Shown one piece after another: positions 1-8,237 of a stretch of DNA of 64,000 nt (positions within the stretch are counted from its first letter, which is position 1; each line of letters starts with the position of its first letter). The DNA comes from JACKBK01 sp963707275 (GTDB lineage Bacteria; Chloroflexota; Anaerolineae; JAAEKA01): the NCBI GenBank assembly GCA_963707275.1, contig CAVPPH010000001.1:930001-994000 (forward strand), read 5' to 3'. Both the position numbers and the translations under genes were made by a program. The notes under the pieces were generated by a model. It saw only the letters and a list, made by a program, of their open reading frames with translations. It did not search any database and was not told the origin of the DNA.

Positions 1-1
1 G

Positions 2-763
2 CTCTACACCGTGGCCTTCGCGGTGCTGGCGCTGGCCTTTTCGTATCTTTCGCTGGCCGGGGCCGGCATTGCCGGCTTCGCCGGCTTCGGGCGCACCGCC
101 GCCAGCCTGATCAACCTGGTGCTGCTGATCATCCCGCTGATGGCGCTGACCATCGGCGCGCAGAGCATCTCCAGCGAGCTGGAGCGCGGCACCATGAGTT
201 ACCTGCTGGCGCAGCCCATCGGTCGCATCGAGGTGTTTCTGGGCAAATACCTGGGATTGGCGCTCAGCCTGCTGGCGTCGCTGGCGCTGGGCTTCGGCAT
301 CTCCGGCGTGGTGATGGTGCTGAGTGGCAGCGGCGCGGCCGATCCGGGCGCCTACGTCATGCTGGTCGCTCTGGCCTATCTGCTCAGCCTGGCAATGCTC
401 AGTGTCGGTTTCCTGGTCTCGGCGCTGACCCGCAAGGCCAGCGTTTCGGTCGGCATCGGCCTGTTTCTGTGGCTGGCCTTCGTCTTCCTCGGCGACCTGG
501 GCATGATGGGCACGTCCATGGCGATGAAGATGCCCATCGGCAACCTGTTTCTCATGTCGCTGACCAACCCGTCGCAGGTTTTCAAGATGGCGGCGATTCT
601 CAACATCAACGCCACGCTGGATATCCTCGGCCCTGCCGGCGTGTACGCCGTGCAGCGCTACGGCCAGAGCCTGCTGGCGATCTTCCTCGCCACGCTCGCG
701 CTGTGGGCCATCGTGCCGGCGGCGCTGGCCTATGCGCGTTTCGCCAATCGGGGCGATCTGTAG
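2..763 (+). CDS. nosY: NosY-like ABC-2 permease (5' end outside window)
   Basis: Membrane permease of a NosDFY-type ABC transporter, which supports copper-centre maturation of nitrous oxide reductase. The frame is open from the first codon, so the N-terminus lies upstream. Six hydrophobic segments are visible. Near the start of the visible part is the ABC-2 permease signature SISSELERGTMSYLLAQPI, the cytoplasmic loop that contacts the ATPase. The protein ends with a short basic tail (ARFANRGDL). The next gene on the same strand is a NosL lipoprotein, which favours NosY over other ABC-2 exporters. The family (ABC-2 type) is secure; the NosY assignment depends on that neighbour, since NosF and NosZ are not in view. 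Confidence 0.75.
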   Translation, partial: LYTVAFAVLALAFSYLSLAGAGIAGFAGFGRTAASLINLVLLIIPLMALTIGAQSISSELERGTMSYLLAQPIGRIEVFLGKYLGLALSLLASLALGFGISGVVMVLSGSGAADPGAYVMLVALAYLLSLAMLSVGFLVSALTRKASVSVGIGLFLWLAFVFLGDLGMMGTSMAMKMPIGNLFLMSLTNPSQVFKMAAILNINATLDILGPAGVYAVQRYGQSLLAIFLATLALWAIVPAALAYARFANRGDL

Positions 764-852
764 CGGATGGCGGATGGCGGATAGCTTTCTGACCTCTGAC
801 CTCTGATCTCTGACCTTTGATCTCTGCCACGTGCAACCTGCAACCAGTAACC
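764..852. repeat. Heptanucleotide tandem repeats
   Basis: The gap between the permease and nosL consists of imperfect 7-bp tandem units: GGATGGC twice, then TCTGACC-type units six times from 788 to 829, then TGCAACC twice and AGTAACC. The units keep a 7-base phase while the motif changes. Similar heptads recur at 6221, 6331, 26918, 38526 and 54547. Confidence 0.8.
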
Positions 853-857
853 CGACC

Positions 858-1367
858 ATGAAGAAACTACCACTACTTCTCTTGCTCCTGACCGCCCTGC
901 TGGCCGCCTGTGCCCAGGGGACACCTGAACTTGCGCCGCCTGAGATTCGCTACGGCGAGGATGTCTGTGCCGAGTGCAACATGATCATCAGCGACGAGCG
1001 CTTCGCCTCTGCCATCGGATACGAGGTCGCGCCGGGTCGCTATGAAACCGCCAGCTTCGACGACATCGGCGACATGCTGGACTACGCAGCCAACCACCCG
1101 GATCAGCCGCCGGTGGCGTGGTACGTCCACGACTACGAATCCAAGGAGTGGACCAACGCCACCGCTGCCAGCTACGTGGTCACCGACAAGGTGGCGACGC
1201 CTATGGCGTCCGGTATCATCGCCTTTGCCAGCAGTGAACGGGCGGACGCAATGGCACGCTCGCTGGGCCTCGACATTTTGGACTGGGAGACACTAATGGC
1301 GCAACACGCGTCCGGTCAGATCGGCGCGGGAGGAATGGGCAACGGGCAGATGGGCGGCAGCAAGTGA
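858..1367 (+). CDS. nosL: NosL-family copper-binding lipoprotein
   Basis: Outer-face lipoprotein that binds copper and delivers it during assembly of the CuZ/CuA centres of nitrous oxide reductase. The start at 858 begins a clean lipoprotein signal (MKKLPLLLLLLTALLAAC) with the lipobox Cys at residue 18; an upstream in-frame start would add nine residues made of heptad repeat. The mature part has the NosL metal motif CAECNM at about residue 41, followed by ISDERFASAIGYE. It ends in a Gly/Met-rich tail (GGMGNGQMGG) that could also bind copper. It lies 95 bases after the NosY-like gene on the same strand. About 169 residues, normal for the family. Confidence 0.85.
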   Translation: MKKLPLLLLLLTALLAACAQGTPELAPPEIRYGEDVCAECNMIISDERFASAIGYEVAPGRYETASFDDIGDMLDYAANHPDQPPVAWYVHDYESKEWTNATAASYVVTDKVATPMASGIIAFASSERADAMARSLGLDILDWETLMAQHASGQIGAGGMGNGQMGGSK

Positions 1368-1522
1368 CAGTTCAGGCATACAGCGATACTGGTTTGCCGG
1401 GTAGCGGTGTGTTAGAATATGATGGACAATGAAGCCGGTCGCAAGACTGAAACGGGCCGGTCAGATGACTGGCCGCAAGCAACCACTGTGGACGAATCGG
1501 TCCACGCGAAGGAGAACAACCA

Positions 1523-1939
1523 ATGAGAAGAAATGTGCTAGGTTTAACCCTGCTGATCGTTGTATTGTCGATGTTGGCTGCCTGTGGCGGCGGTGGCAGC
1601 CAGCCCGCTGCAACGACAGCGCCTGCGGAGCCTGCGGCTGCACCGATTGCAGCGGCCGGCGACGTTGCCAAGGGCAAGGAATTGTTCAGCACGACCTGCG
1701 CGGCCTGCCACGGTCCCAACGGTGAGGGTGTTACCGGTCTGGGCAAGCCCTTCACCACCAGTGACTTCGTCTCCAGCCAGAGTGACGAGCAGTTGCTGGC
1801 GTTCATCAAGACAGGGCGGCCGACCAGCGACCCGGCAAACACCACCGGCGTTGACATGCCTCCCAAGGGCGGCAATCCGGCGATCACCGACGCGCAGCTT
1901 GTTGACATCATCGCCTACATCCGGTCGCTGCATCAATAA
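1523..1939 (+). CDS. Monohaem cytochrome c lipoprotein
   Basis: Small electron-transfer cytochrome, exported and lipid-anchored. There is a lipoprotein signal with Cys21 in LAAC, then a Gly- and Ala/Pro-rich linker to about residue 45, then a class I cytochrome c domain. The haem site is C59-A-A-C62-H63 and the probable axial Met is M112 in VDMPPKGG. A strong ribosome site (AAGGAGAA) precedes the ATG. It follows nosL and precedes a strong terminator, so it closes this transcription unit. It could carry electrons to a Nos-type or haem-copper reductase; the partner cannot be read from the window. Confidence 0.9.
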   Translation: MRRNVLGLTLLIVVLSMLAACGGGGSQPAATTAPAEPAAAPIAAAGDVAKGKELFSTTCAACHGPNGEGVTGLGKPFTTSDFVSSQSDEQLLAFIKTGRPTSDPANTTGVDMPPKGGNPAITDAQLVDIIAYIRSLHQ

Positions 1940-1994
1940 GCGGTCAGCCGATAGCGTGGCCCGGCCCACGCCGCCTCGACTGACCTCTGAAGCG

Positions 1995-2040
1995 GAGCCG
2001 CCCGCAACGATCCACAGATCGTTGCGGGCGGCTCTCTTTT
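1995..2040 (+). terminator. Intrinsic terminator after cytochrome c
   Basis: A near-perfect hairpin with arms GAGCCGCCCGCAACGAT and ATCGTTGCGGGCGGCTC and a short CCACAG loop is followed directly by TCTTTT. It ends the nosY-nosL-cytochrome unit about 55 bases after the stop codon. Confidence 0.9.
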
Positions 2041-2056
2041 CTGGACGGACACCCCA

Positions 2057-2632
2057 GTGCATCCTCGCTACCACCTGATATTGTCCACCGCGGCTGCCAT
2101 TGCCGCGTATTCGCGCCTGGGGCGGCGCGTTCTCGTACCGTGGGCCGCCAGTCTGCTTGCCGATCTGGATCACGTGCCGCCGTACGTCGCGCGCTACGGC
2201 ATTGCGTCGCCAGCAGTGATGTGGCGTCACTTCCGCAGCGACCAGGAGGACGCGCGCCAACACCTGTTGCATCGCTGGCCGGTGATCCTGGCCGGCCTGG
2301 CGTTGATGCCGCTGCTGCCGATTCTCGGCCTGGCTGCGGCGGGTCTGGCCTTTCATCGCCTGCTGGATGATTTACATAGCCTGCTGCTGGCCCCGTGGCG
2401 GCGCTGGCGCTGGCGACTGAGCGCGAAAGGACGTTCACATGCGCGCGTGCACCGGCGTGACGGCTACGCCTGCCGGGTCTGCGGCGTAGCGGGTCAGCCG
2501 TTGGAGCTGCATCACATTCCACCCGGCCGCCTGGCTGGACGCGACAAGCCGTCGAACCTGATCAGCGTCTGTGTTCCGTGTCATAGACAGCTACACGTTC
2601 AGCCCGCGGTGACGCCAACCTCATCGGCATGA
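2057..2632 (+). CDS. Membrane protein fused to an HNH nuclease domain
   Basis: Two parts are visible. Residues 1-115 are hydrophobic and carry D36-x-D38-H39, H60s/H72 and H100-RLLDD, the arrangement of membrane-bound metal-dependent hydrolases of the DUF457/YdjM type. Residues 125-180 form an HNH domain: YAC139RVC142G, LELH152H153, a conserved Asn167, and VC172VPC175HRQLH180, so both zinc-knuckle pairs and the catalytic His are present. The linker is strongly basic (WRRWRWRLSAKGRSHARVHRRD), as expected for a cytoplasmic DNA-binding segment. The HNH part is secure; the identity of the membrane part is a pattern match only. No phage or restriction genes are adjacent. Function unknown. Confidence 0.7.
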   Translation: MHPRYHLILSTAAAIAAYSRLGRRVLVPWAASLLADLDHVPPYVARYGIASPAVMWRHFRSDQEDARQHLLHRWPVILAGLALMPLLPILGLAAAGLAFHRLLDDLHSLLLAPWRRWRWRLSAKGRSHARVHRRDGYACRVCGVAGQPLELHHIPPGRLAGRDKPSNLISVCVPCHRQLHVQPAVTPTSSA

Positions 2633-2694
2633 GACATTTGTCGTTGCAAAAGGCACGTATCCGGTTTATCATCAGGCTATCACAGGAGGATTTC

Positions 2695-2955
2695 ATGACC
2701 ACACCAACTTCGCAAGACCCAGCCGCTGATGCCGCGATCGTAGATGTGCGCGAGATCGCGCCGCGCGACCGGCATCCGCTGATCTTCGACACGTTCGATG
2801 GCCTGTCTGTCGGCCAGGCGATGATCCTGGTCAACGACCACGATCCCAAGCCGCTCTACTACCAGTTCCTGCACGAGCGAGCCGGCCAGTTCGATTGGAC
2901 CTATCTGCAAGAGGGGCCGGACGAGTGGCGCGTGCGCATCGCCTGCACAAGTTGA
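2695..2955 (+). CDS. DUF2249 domain protein
   Basis: Small soluble protein of 86 residues covering one DUF2249 domain: VDVREIAPRDRHPLIFDTF, then the family core VNDHDPKPLYYQF, and WRVRIA at the end. The ATG at 2695 is chosen because AGGAGG lies 6-7 bases upstream; a longer frame from 2629 has no ribosome site. The family is often found next to nitric-oxide or haem-copper respiratory genes and to cupin proteins, as it is here. A role in sensing or handling redox-active ligands is an inference. The cupin gene begins 19 bases downstream, so they are probably co-transcribed. Confidence 0.85.
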   Translation: MTTPTSQDPAADAAIVDVREIAPRDRHPLIFDTFDGLSVGQAMILVNDHDPKPLYYQFLHERAGQFDWTYLQEGPDEWRVRIACTS

Positions 2956-2974
2956 CCAGACTTTGGAGAAATCG

Positions 2975-3295
2975 ATGACCACAACATATTTCCACGTTGA
3001 CGACGTGCTGGCGCAGCTGCCCGAGATTGCGCCGGACAGTATCGTCAGCCGTACCTTCTTTTCGGATCAGGGCGTCAAGGTGATTCTGTTTGGCTTTGCC
3101 GCTGGGCAGGAATTGTCCGAGCACACCGCCTCTAAACCGGCGATCCTGCACTTCCTGCAAGGCAGCGCCCGGCTCACCCTTGGTGGCGACGAGACGACCG
3201 CCGAGCCAGGCGCCTGGGTACATTTGCCGCCCAACCTGCCGCACAGCGTCTACGCAGAGACGACCGTCGCGATGTTGCTCTATCTCTTGTCGTGA
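2975..3295 (+). CDS. Small cupin domain protein
   Basis: Single-domain cupin of 106 residues. The conserved barrel is seen as FFSDQGVKVILFGFAAGQEL, then E-HTASKPAILHFLQG (motif 1, with one or two metal-type ligands), then PGAWVHLPPNLPHSVYAE (motif 2, with the PNLPHS turn). The start at 2975 is preceded by GGAGA; a TTG four codons upstream is less likely. It is arranged with the DUF2249 gene as a two-gene unit. Small cupins of this type often bind a divalent metal; substrate unknown. Confidence 0.8.
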   Translation: MTTTYFHVDDVLAQLPEIAPDSIVSRTFFSDQGVKVILFGFAAGQELSEHTASKPAILHFLQGSARLTLGGDETTAEPGAWVHLPPNLPHSVYAETTVAMLLYLLS

Positions 3296-3333
3296 CGGGA
3301 CAGGGCACAGTGTAAATACTGAATTTACCGGAC

Positions 3334-3407
3334 GTCATTGCGAGGGCCGCCGAAGCAATCTCACGTGGCACGCGCGAGATTGCTTCGCCGCTGCGGCTCG
3401 CAATGAC
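3334..3407. repeat. Palindromic repeat, GTCATTGCGAGG family, copy 1
   Basis: Full interrupted palindrome. Outer arms are GTCATTGCGAG and CTCGCAATGAC, inner arms GAAGCAATCTC and GAGATTGCTTC. It lies between convergent ends of nothing: both flanking genes read rightward. Related copies lie at 7625-7677 (complete but diverged) and 13165-13200 (half). Confidence 0.85.
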
Positions 3408-3448
3408 AAGGCAAGTTTCGCTGTTTCAGGAGTAACGAGGAACGAACC

Positions 3449-4562
3449 TTGAGCAACTCGAACTCAGGTCAACTTTCCCAACGAGTGGCCGCGCCGTTGG
3501 TCGCGCTGGCTGTGATCGCGCTGCTGGCCGCGCTGTGGGCCGGCCTGTTGCGGCTTGGCTGGCAACTGCCGCTGCTGCGTCCCACCTTGCCGATGGCTCA
3601 CGGGCCGCTGATGGTCTGTGGGTTCCTGGGCACGCTGGTCGGGCTGGAGCGGGCGGTCGGGCTGAGCGGGCTGGACAGCCGTCAGCGCTGGACCTACATC
3701 GGCCCGGCGGCGACCGGTATCGGCTCGATGCTGCTAGTTTTGGGGATTGCCTGGCCGGTCGGCACGCTGCTGATCGTGCTGGGCAGCGTGATCCTCGTGC
3801 TGGCGATGGTGCGTCATCCTGCGCATCCATGTCGCGCTCTATAGCGTGGTGATGCTGCTGGGCGCGCTGGCCTGGCTGGGCGGCAACCTGCTGTGGATGT
3901 TTGGACGCACCATTCCTGAGGTCAGCATCTGGTGGGCGGGCTTCCTGGTGCTGACCATTGTCGGCGAGCGGCTGGAATTGAGCCGCCTGCTGCGGCTGTC
4001 GCGCGGCAAGCAGGTCGCGTTCGGCGTTGCCGTCGCAGTGCTGGTGGCCGGCATTCTGGTGTCGCCGGTGGCGTTTCAGGCCGGCGCACGACTGGCCGGC
4101 GCGGGGATGTTGCTGTTAGCAGTCTGGTTGCTACTGTTCGACATCGCCCGGCGCACGGTGCGCAAGACGGGCCTGACGCGGTATATCGCCGTCGCGTTGC
4201 TGGCAGGATACGTCTGGCTGGCGTTTTCGGGGCTGCAGCGCCTCCATCACGGCGGGCTGACCGCGGGGCCGCATTACGACGCTCTGATGCACACACTGTT
4301 TGTCGGCTTCGTTTTTTCCATGATCTTCGCGCACGCGCCGATCATTGTGCCAGCGCTGACCGGCTGGCCGCTGGCCTACAGCCCTGCCTTCTACGTGCCG
4401 CTGGCCCTGCTTCAGCTTTCGCTGCTGCTGCGGATTGCCGGCGATGCGACGCTGCAAATGACTGTCCGCCGCTGGGGCGGGCTGCTGAACGAGGTGGCGA
4501 TCCTGCTTTTCCTGGCACTGATGGTGCTGGCCGTGCGCCGCGGCCGCCGACAGGCAGGGTAG
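3449..4562 (+). CDS. NnrS-like polytopic membrane protein (one frameshift)
   Basis: Polytopic membrane protein of about 370 residues. The first piece (3449-about 3815) ends in the wrong frame. The reading LRIHVALYSVVMLLGALAW is restored one frame over and continues to 4562, so a single-base indel near 3810-3830 is assumed. About ten to twelve hydrophobic helices are visible. His residues lie at helix ends: MAHGPLMVCGF early, LQRLHHGG and YDALMHTLFVGFVFSMIFAHAPI later. The pattern of His-bearing helices and the respiratory context resemble NnrS, a haem/copper membrane protein of nitric-oxide metabolism, but I cannot confirm the family. The start is TTG with GAGGA upstream. Confidence 0.55.
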
Positions 4563-4566
4563 GCTG

Positions 4567-4986
4567 ATGCCCGCGATCACCCGCTGGTACGTCAGAACTT
4601 CGATGGTCTATCTGTTTGCCGGGCTGTCGCTGGCCGTGCTGCTGGCGTTTACGCAGGTGGCGGACCTGCCGAAGCTGCTGCAAGCCACCGGGCCGGTCTA
4701 CTTCCACCTCTTTCTGGTGGGCTGGGTCACGCAGTTGATCATGGGCATCGTCTTCTGGATGTTCCCCAAGTATTCGAAGGAGCGGCCGCGCGGGCGGGAA
4801 GGACTGGCGGTTGCCACCTACATCCTGCTGAACACCGGCCTGCTGTTGCGGGTGCTGGGCGAACCGGGCGCGGCGGTCAGCGTGGCGCCGCTCTGGTCGT
4901 GGGTACTGGTGCTGTCGGCTACGCTGCAATGGCTGGCCGGCATGTTTTTCGTGGCCAACACCTGGGGCCGGGTCAAGGAGCGCTGA
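4567..4986 (+). CDS. Four-helix membrane protein, paralogue A
   Basis: Small membrane protein of 139 residues with four predicted helices. Helix two carries VYFHLFLVGWVTQLIMGIVF followed by WMFPKYSKERP. The gene after it encodes a clear paralogue with the same pattern (His, then GW-x-x-QL-x-MG-x-x-FW-x-x-P). The H-x4-GW helix resembles a single haem-binding helix of haem-copper oxidase or NnrS-type proteins, though this is not proof of haem binding. It starts five bases after the stop of the NnrS-like gene, so it is in the same operon. No named function. Confidence 0.75.
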   Translation: MPAITRWYVRTSMVYLFAGLSLAVLLAFTQVADLPKLLQATGPVYFHLFLVGWVTQLIMGIVFWMFPKYSKERPRGREGLAVATYILLNTGLLLRVLGEPGAAVSVAPLWSWVLVLSATLQWLAGMFFVANTWGRVKER

Positions 4987-4987
4987 C

Positions 4988-5389
4988 GTGCCGCGGCTGT
5001 CCACCTGGTTCATCAAGGCGTCGCTGCTCTATCTGGCGGCCGGTTTCACGCTGGGCGCGCTGATGTTAGCCAACAAAGGGCTGCGGCTCAGTCCGCTCTT
5101 TTGGCGGCTGCTCCCGGTCCACATCGAGCTGCTGCTGACGGGCTGGATCGTGCAGCTTGCGATGGGTGTGGCGTTCTGGATACTGCCGCGCTTCCAGTCG
5201 TCGCGCGGCGACGAGCGGCCCGCCTGGGCAGCATTTGCGCTGCTGAACGGCGGGCTGCTGTTGGTGGTTGCGGGAACGCTGGCGGGCGCGCCGGCATGGA
5301 CGCTGCTGGCCGGCCGGCTGGCCGAGGCGGCTGCCGTGGCCGCGTTCGCCCTGAATGCCTGGCCGCGGGTAAAACCGATAGGAGTTTAA
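4988..5389 (+). CDS. Four-helix membrane protein, paralogue B
   Basis: Paralogue of the preceding protein, 133 residues and four helices. The diagnostic stretch is HIELLLTGWIVQLAMGVAFW followed by ILPRFQSSRGDERP, aligning with the His, GW, QL-x-MG, FW and P positions of paralogue A. The GTG start overlaps or abuts the upstream stop, which implies translational coupling. The two proteins probably act as a hetero-oligomer in the membrane next to the NnrS-like protein. That they arose by tandem duplication is inferred from matching length and motif order. Confidence 0.75.
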   Translation: MPRLSTWFIKASLLYLAAGFTLGALMLANKGLRLSPLFWRLLPVHIELLLTGWIVQLAMGVAFWILPRFQSSRGDERPAWAAFALLNGGLLLVVAGTLAGAPAWTLLAGRLAEAAAVAAFALNAWPRVKPIGV

Positions 5390-5392
5390 GCG

Positions 5393-6259
5393 ATGCGAAT
5401 TCTGGCTGTCATCACCGGGGACTATGGTCGCCGGCACGTGGGCAACGTCCGCGAGCACGCGCCGGCCGGCTGGTCGTTGGCCGAGTGGTTGGCGCCGACC
5501 ACCCTGCCGCTGTTCATCGACTACCCGGAGGACTACGTGCCGGCCGATCTGCCGCCGGCCGATCTGGTGCTGGCGTTTCAGGAGCACAAGGGCGTGGCGG
5601 AGCTGATCCCCGACCTCTGCTCGATCACCGGCGCGAAGGCGGTGATCGCACCAGTGGACAGCGAGGCGTGGCTGCCGCGCGGCCTGGCGCGGCAACTGCG
5701 CGGCTGGCTGGCCGACGACGGCGTGGCCTGTGTGACGCCCAAGCCGCTCTGCTCGCTGACCGAGCGCGACTATCTGGTGACGCGCCGCCAACGGGAAACC
5801 TACGACAACCCGCTGATCGCCGAGTTCGCGCGCTATTTCGGCCAGCCTGAGCTGCGCATCGCGGTCGATCCTGGCACGCGACCGATCACAGAGGCGACGG
5901 TGCTGCGCGACGCGGTCTGCGGCTGTGCGCGTCACGTAGCCGCCGGGCTGGCCGGCGTCTCAGCCGACGACGCTGAATTCGAGGCTGGGATGCTGCATCA
6001 TCACTTCCCCTGTCTGGCGTCGATGGGAATCGACCCTGACTTCTCCGACACGCTGATGCACGTCTCCGGCAACCTGCTGCGTGACAATGTAGCCGAGCAG
6101 GTGAAGCCATTCAAGCACGTGACGCGATCCGCCCGTCGACGTGAGCTTAGGCGTCGGCCTCGTACTCGTACTCTTACTCGTACTCGATCCTCATCATCTC
6201 TCTGCGGTTCCCTCTCGCAAGTATTGCGTGTTGCGTATTCCGTAACCCCGGCTATCTGA
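5393..6259 (+). CDS. DUF166 family protein
   Basis: Soluble protein matching the DUF166 family, known mostly from methanogenic archaea and anaerobes and sometimes labelled thymidylate-synthase-related. Visible marks are the N-terminal MRILAVITGDYGRRHVGNV, DYPEDY, a CVTPKPLCSLTE segment, then CGCARHVAAGL, HHHFPCLASMGIDPDF and DTLMHVSGNLLRDNV. The repeated Cys and His residues suggest a metal or iron-sulfur site. The last 45 residues of this frame translate hexamer repeats and are Arg/Thr/Ser-rich. A one-base shift near 6116 would instead end the protein as RDAIRPST at 6144, which I think is the true end. It starts four bases after the membrane paralogue pair. Confidence 0.65.
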   Translation: MRILAVITGDYGRRHVGNVREHAPAGWSLAEWLAPTTLPLFIDYPEDYVPADLPPADLVLAFQEHKGVAELIPDLCSITGAKAVIAPVDSEAWLPRGLARQLRGWLADDGVACVTPKPLCSLTERDYLVTRRQRETYDNPLIAEFARYFGQPELRIAVDPGTRPITEATVLRDAVCGCARHVAAGLAGVSADDAEFEAGMLHHHFPCLASMGIDPDFSDTLMHVSGNLLRDNVAEQVKPFKHVTRSARRRELRRRPRTRTLTRTRSSSSLCGSLSQVLRVAYSVTPAI

Positions 6260-6355
6260 TCATGTTTCACGTCTCACCGATGCCTGGATCTCCCGCCTTC
6301 GCGGGAATGACGCGGTGACGTTGGGTGCTACGCAACACGAAACACGAAACACGAG
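6160..6355. repeat. Hexamer and heptamer tandem repeats with a palindrome
   Basis: A repeat cluster: TCGTAC hexamers from 6160, a GTATTGC/GTGTTGC/GTATTCC heptad run at 6221-6248, a CCCGCCTTCGCGGG palindrome near 6290-6304, and CGAAACA heptads at 6331-6355. It separates the DUF166 gene from the haem A synthase gene. Confidence 0.75.
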
Positions 6356-6374
6356 GACGACGCTTCCCCACGGT

Positions 6375-6402
6375 TTGCCAGATTCACACCGTTGATTAGA
6401 AT
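6375..6402 (+). promoter_or_regulatory. Putative promoter of haem A synthase
   Basis: TTGCCA, a 16-base spacer and TAGAAT at 6397-6402, about 55 bases before the ATG at 6457. It lies downstream of the repeat cluster. Confidence 0.5.
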
Positions 6403-6456
6403 GAACAGGTGTGCTATCGTTCACGACCGGTGTGAAACATCTGGAGATTCTCGGAC

Positions 6457-7541
6457 ATGCAAGCTTCGAAACGGGCCCAACGGGCCGTCACCACCTGGCT
6501 GCTGGTGGTTTGTGGCCTGTATCATCTTTCTGGTTGCCTTCGGCGGCTTTGTCCGCCTGACCCGCTCCGGTCTGTCCATCGTCGAGTGGAACCCGATCAG
6601 CGGCGTTGTCCCGCCCATCGGCCACGCGGCCTGGGAGGCGGAGTTCGCCAAGTATCAGCTGACCCCGGAGTACCTCAAGGTCAACACCGCCATGACCCTG
6701 CCGGAGTACCAGGAGATCTTCCTGATCGAGTACATCCACCGGCTGATCGCACGTTTTGCCGGGCTGCTGGTGGCGATTCCCCTGATCTACTTCCTGCTGA
6801 AGGGATGGATACCGAAGGGCCAGCGCTGGCTCTACATCCTGGTGGGCGTGCTGTTTGCCTTCCAGGGCGCGCTGGGCTGGTACATGGTCAGCAGCGGGCT
6901 GGTGGACACGCCCGCGGTCAGCCATTTCCGCCTGACGGCACACCTGCTGCTGGCGTTGACGTTGCTTGCCATCACCTTTCGGCTGGCGCTGGATCGCATT
7001 TACGGGCGACCGCAGAAGCAGCCGGGCGGGCGTCCGGCCGCCTACTGGCTGTCGGTGCTGGTGATCGGCATCGTGGTGGTACAGATCGCCTACGGCGGGC
7101 TGGTGGCCGGGCTGAAGGCGGGCTACGTCTCCAACACCTGGCCGCTGATGTTTGGCTACCTGGTGCCGCCGGGCCTGCTGAGCGCCGCCGGCGGCTGGCT
7201 GAACAGCATCCTGACCGCGCCGGCCACCGTGCATTTCATCCACCGCTGGCTGGCCTTCGGTGTGCTGGCGGCGGCGCTGGCGGTCTATTTCGTTGCCCGC
7301 CGCCACGACTACGCGCCGCAGGTCAGGCGGTCGAGCTTGCTGCTGGCTGCGCTGGTCGTTGTGCAGATCAGCCTCGGCATCAGCGTCGTCATGCTGGGCG
7401 TGCCGATCGTCATCGCACTGGGCGCACCAGTTCACCGCGCTGATGCTGTTCATGACCGCGCTGTATCTGAACCACCGGCTGGCGGCTGAGCCGGTCAGCG
7501 TCGAGCAGCCGGCCGCGTCAGGTCAGCCGTTGGTGGCATAA
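6457..7541 (+). CDS. ctaA: Haem A synthase, COX15/CtaA (two frameshifts)
   Basis: Membrane enzyme that oxidises the C8 methyl of haem O to make haem A for cytochrome oxidase. The start is MQASKRAQRAVTTWLLVVCGL. A shift near 6500-6525 leads into VACIIFLVAFGGFVRLTRSG, which continues to about 7425. A second shift restores AHQFTALMLFMTALYLNH to the stop at 7541. Family signatures are FVRLTRSGLSIVEWNPISG and EYIHRLIAR. Four haem-ligand histidines occur in EYIHR, LTAHLL, FIHRWL and AHQF, the last one in the shifted tail. Eight helices are expected and seen. Its presence implies an aa3-type oxidase elsewhere in the genome. About 360 residues when repaired, normal for the COX15 type. Confidence 0.9.
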
Positions 7542-7563
7542 GCCTACTGCTGTATTGCAACAA

Positions 7564-7607
7564 ACAACGGGCCGGTTCCAGTTTGCGGAACCGGCCCGTT
7601 GCGTTTA
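7564..7607 (+). terminator. Terminator after ctaA
   Basis: Hairpin with arms AACGGGCCGGTTCC and GGAACCGGCCCGTT, loop AGTTTGC, followed by GCGTTT. It lies 23 bases after the ctaA stop. Confidence 0.8.
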
Positions 7608-7624
7608 GGCGCTTGAGGATATCC

Positions 7625-7677
7625 TCACTGCGAGGAGGTGGCGCGAGACTGCTTCGTCGGCGGCCTCCTCGCAGTGA
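7625..7677. repeat. Palindromic repeat, GTCATTGCGAGG family, copy 2
   Basis: Diverged complete copy: TCACTGCGAGGAGG at the left and CCTCCTCGCAGTGA at the right, with GAGACTGCTTCGTC between. It sits in the gap between convergent genes. Confidence 0.8.
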
Positions 7678-7732
7678 CAGTTGCGGTCGGCTGTGATCTC
7701 CTGCGCTCTGGTCGGTCTTCGCGTGCATCCCG

Positions 7733-8158
7733 TCAGGGACTGACCGAGCCAGCTTCGACCTGCGCCGGCTTCTTGCGCATAACCACAAGCCAGAAAATCA
7801 GCCGCCAGCCCAGCAGCATCAGCCCGCCGACCAGCAGCGTCACAATGAGGAAGGGTGTCGGGATGCCGCCGCGGTTTTGCAGGACAGCGCGCAACAGCAG
7901 GCCCAGCGGCGCGGCGATCAGCCAGGCCAGCGCGGAACGGCCCATGAACTGGGGGAGGCGCATCGCCTTGCGCGGGTAGGCTTGCAGCAGAAAGGCGATG
8001 ATCAACCAGGGGGTGGCCAGCGCCAGCAGGTTCGGCAGCGCGCCGAGAATCGGGTTGCTCTGGTTGAGTGTGCTGTGATCGGCCTGGCCGATGACGACGA
8101 AGATGAGCAGGGCGATCAGGTCGCCGGCTGCCAGGATCAGGGTGCGTGAACGGGACAT
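7733..8158 (-). CDS. DUF3054 family membrane protein
   Basis: Small integral membrane protein of 141 residues with four helices, matching DUF3054. It begins MSRSRTLILAAGDLIALLIF, where GD-L-ALL is the family start. Then comes an Ala/Leu-rich helix pair, a PFLIVTLLVGGLMLLGW helix and a basic end (MRKKPAQ). The start at 8158 is preceded by an AGGTACC-like ribosome site and is preferred over an in-frame start 29 codons upstream, which would add a non-hydrophobic, unconserved extension. Function is unknown in all organisms. Convergent with ctaA. Confidence 0.8.
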   Translation of the reverse strand: MSRSRTLILAAGDLIALLIFVVIGQADHSTLNQSNPILGALPNLLALATPWLIIAFLLQAYPRKAMRLPQFMGRSALAWLIAAPLGLLLRAVLQNRGGIPTPFLIVTLLVGGLMLLGWRLIFWLVVMRKKPAQVEAGSVSP

Positions 8159-8237
8159 TGGTACCTCGTGAGGAATCGGTTCAGATACGTAACAAGTGGC
8201 TCGGTCAGGAGACCGGCCAAAACGGCAAATCTGCCGG

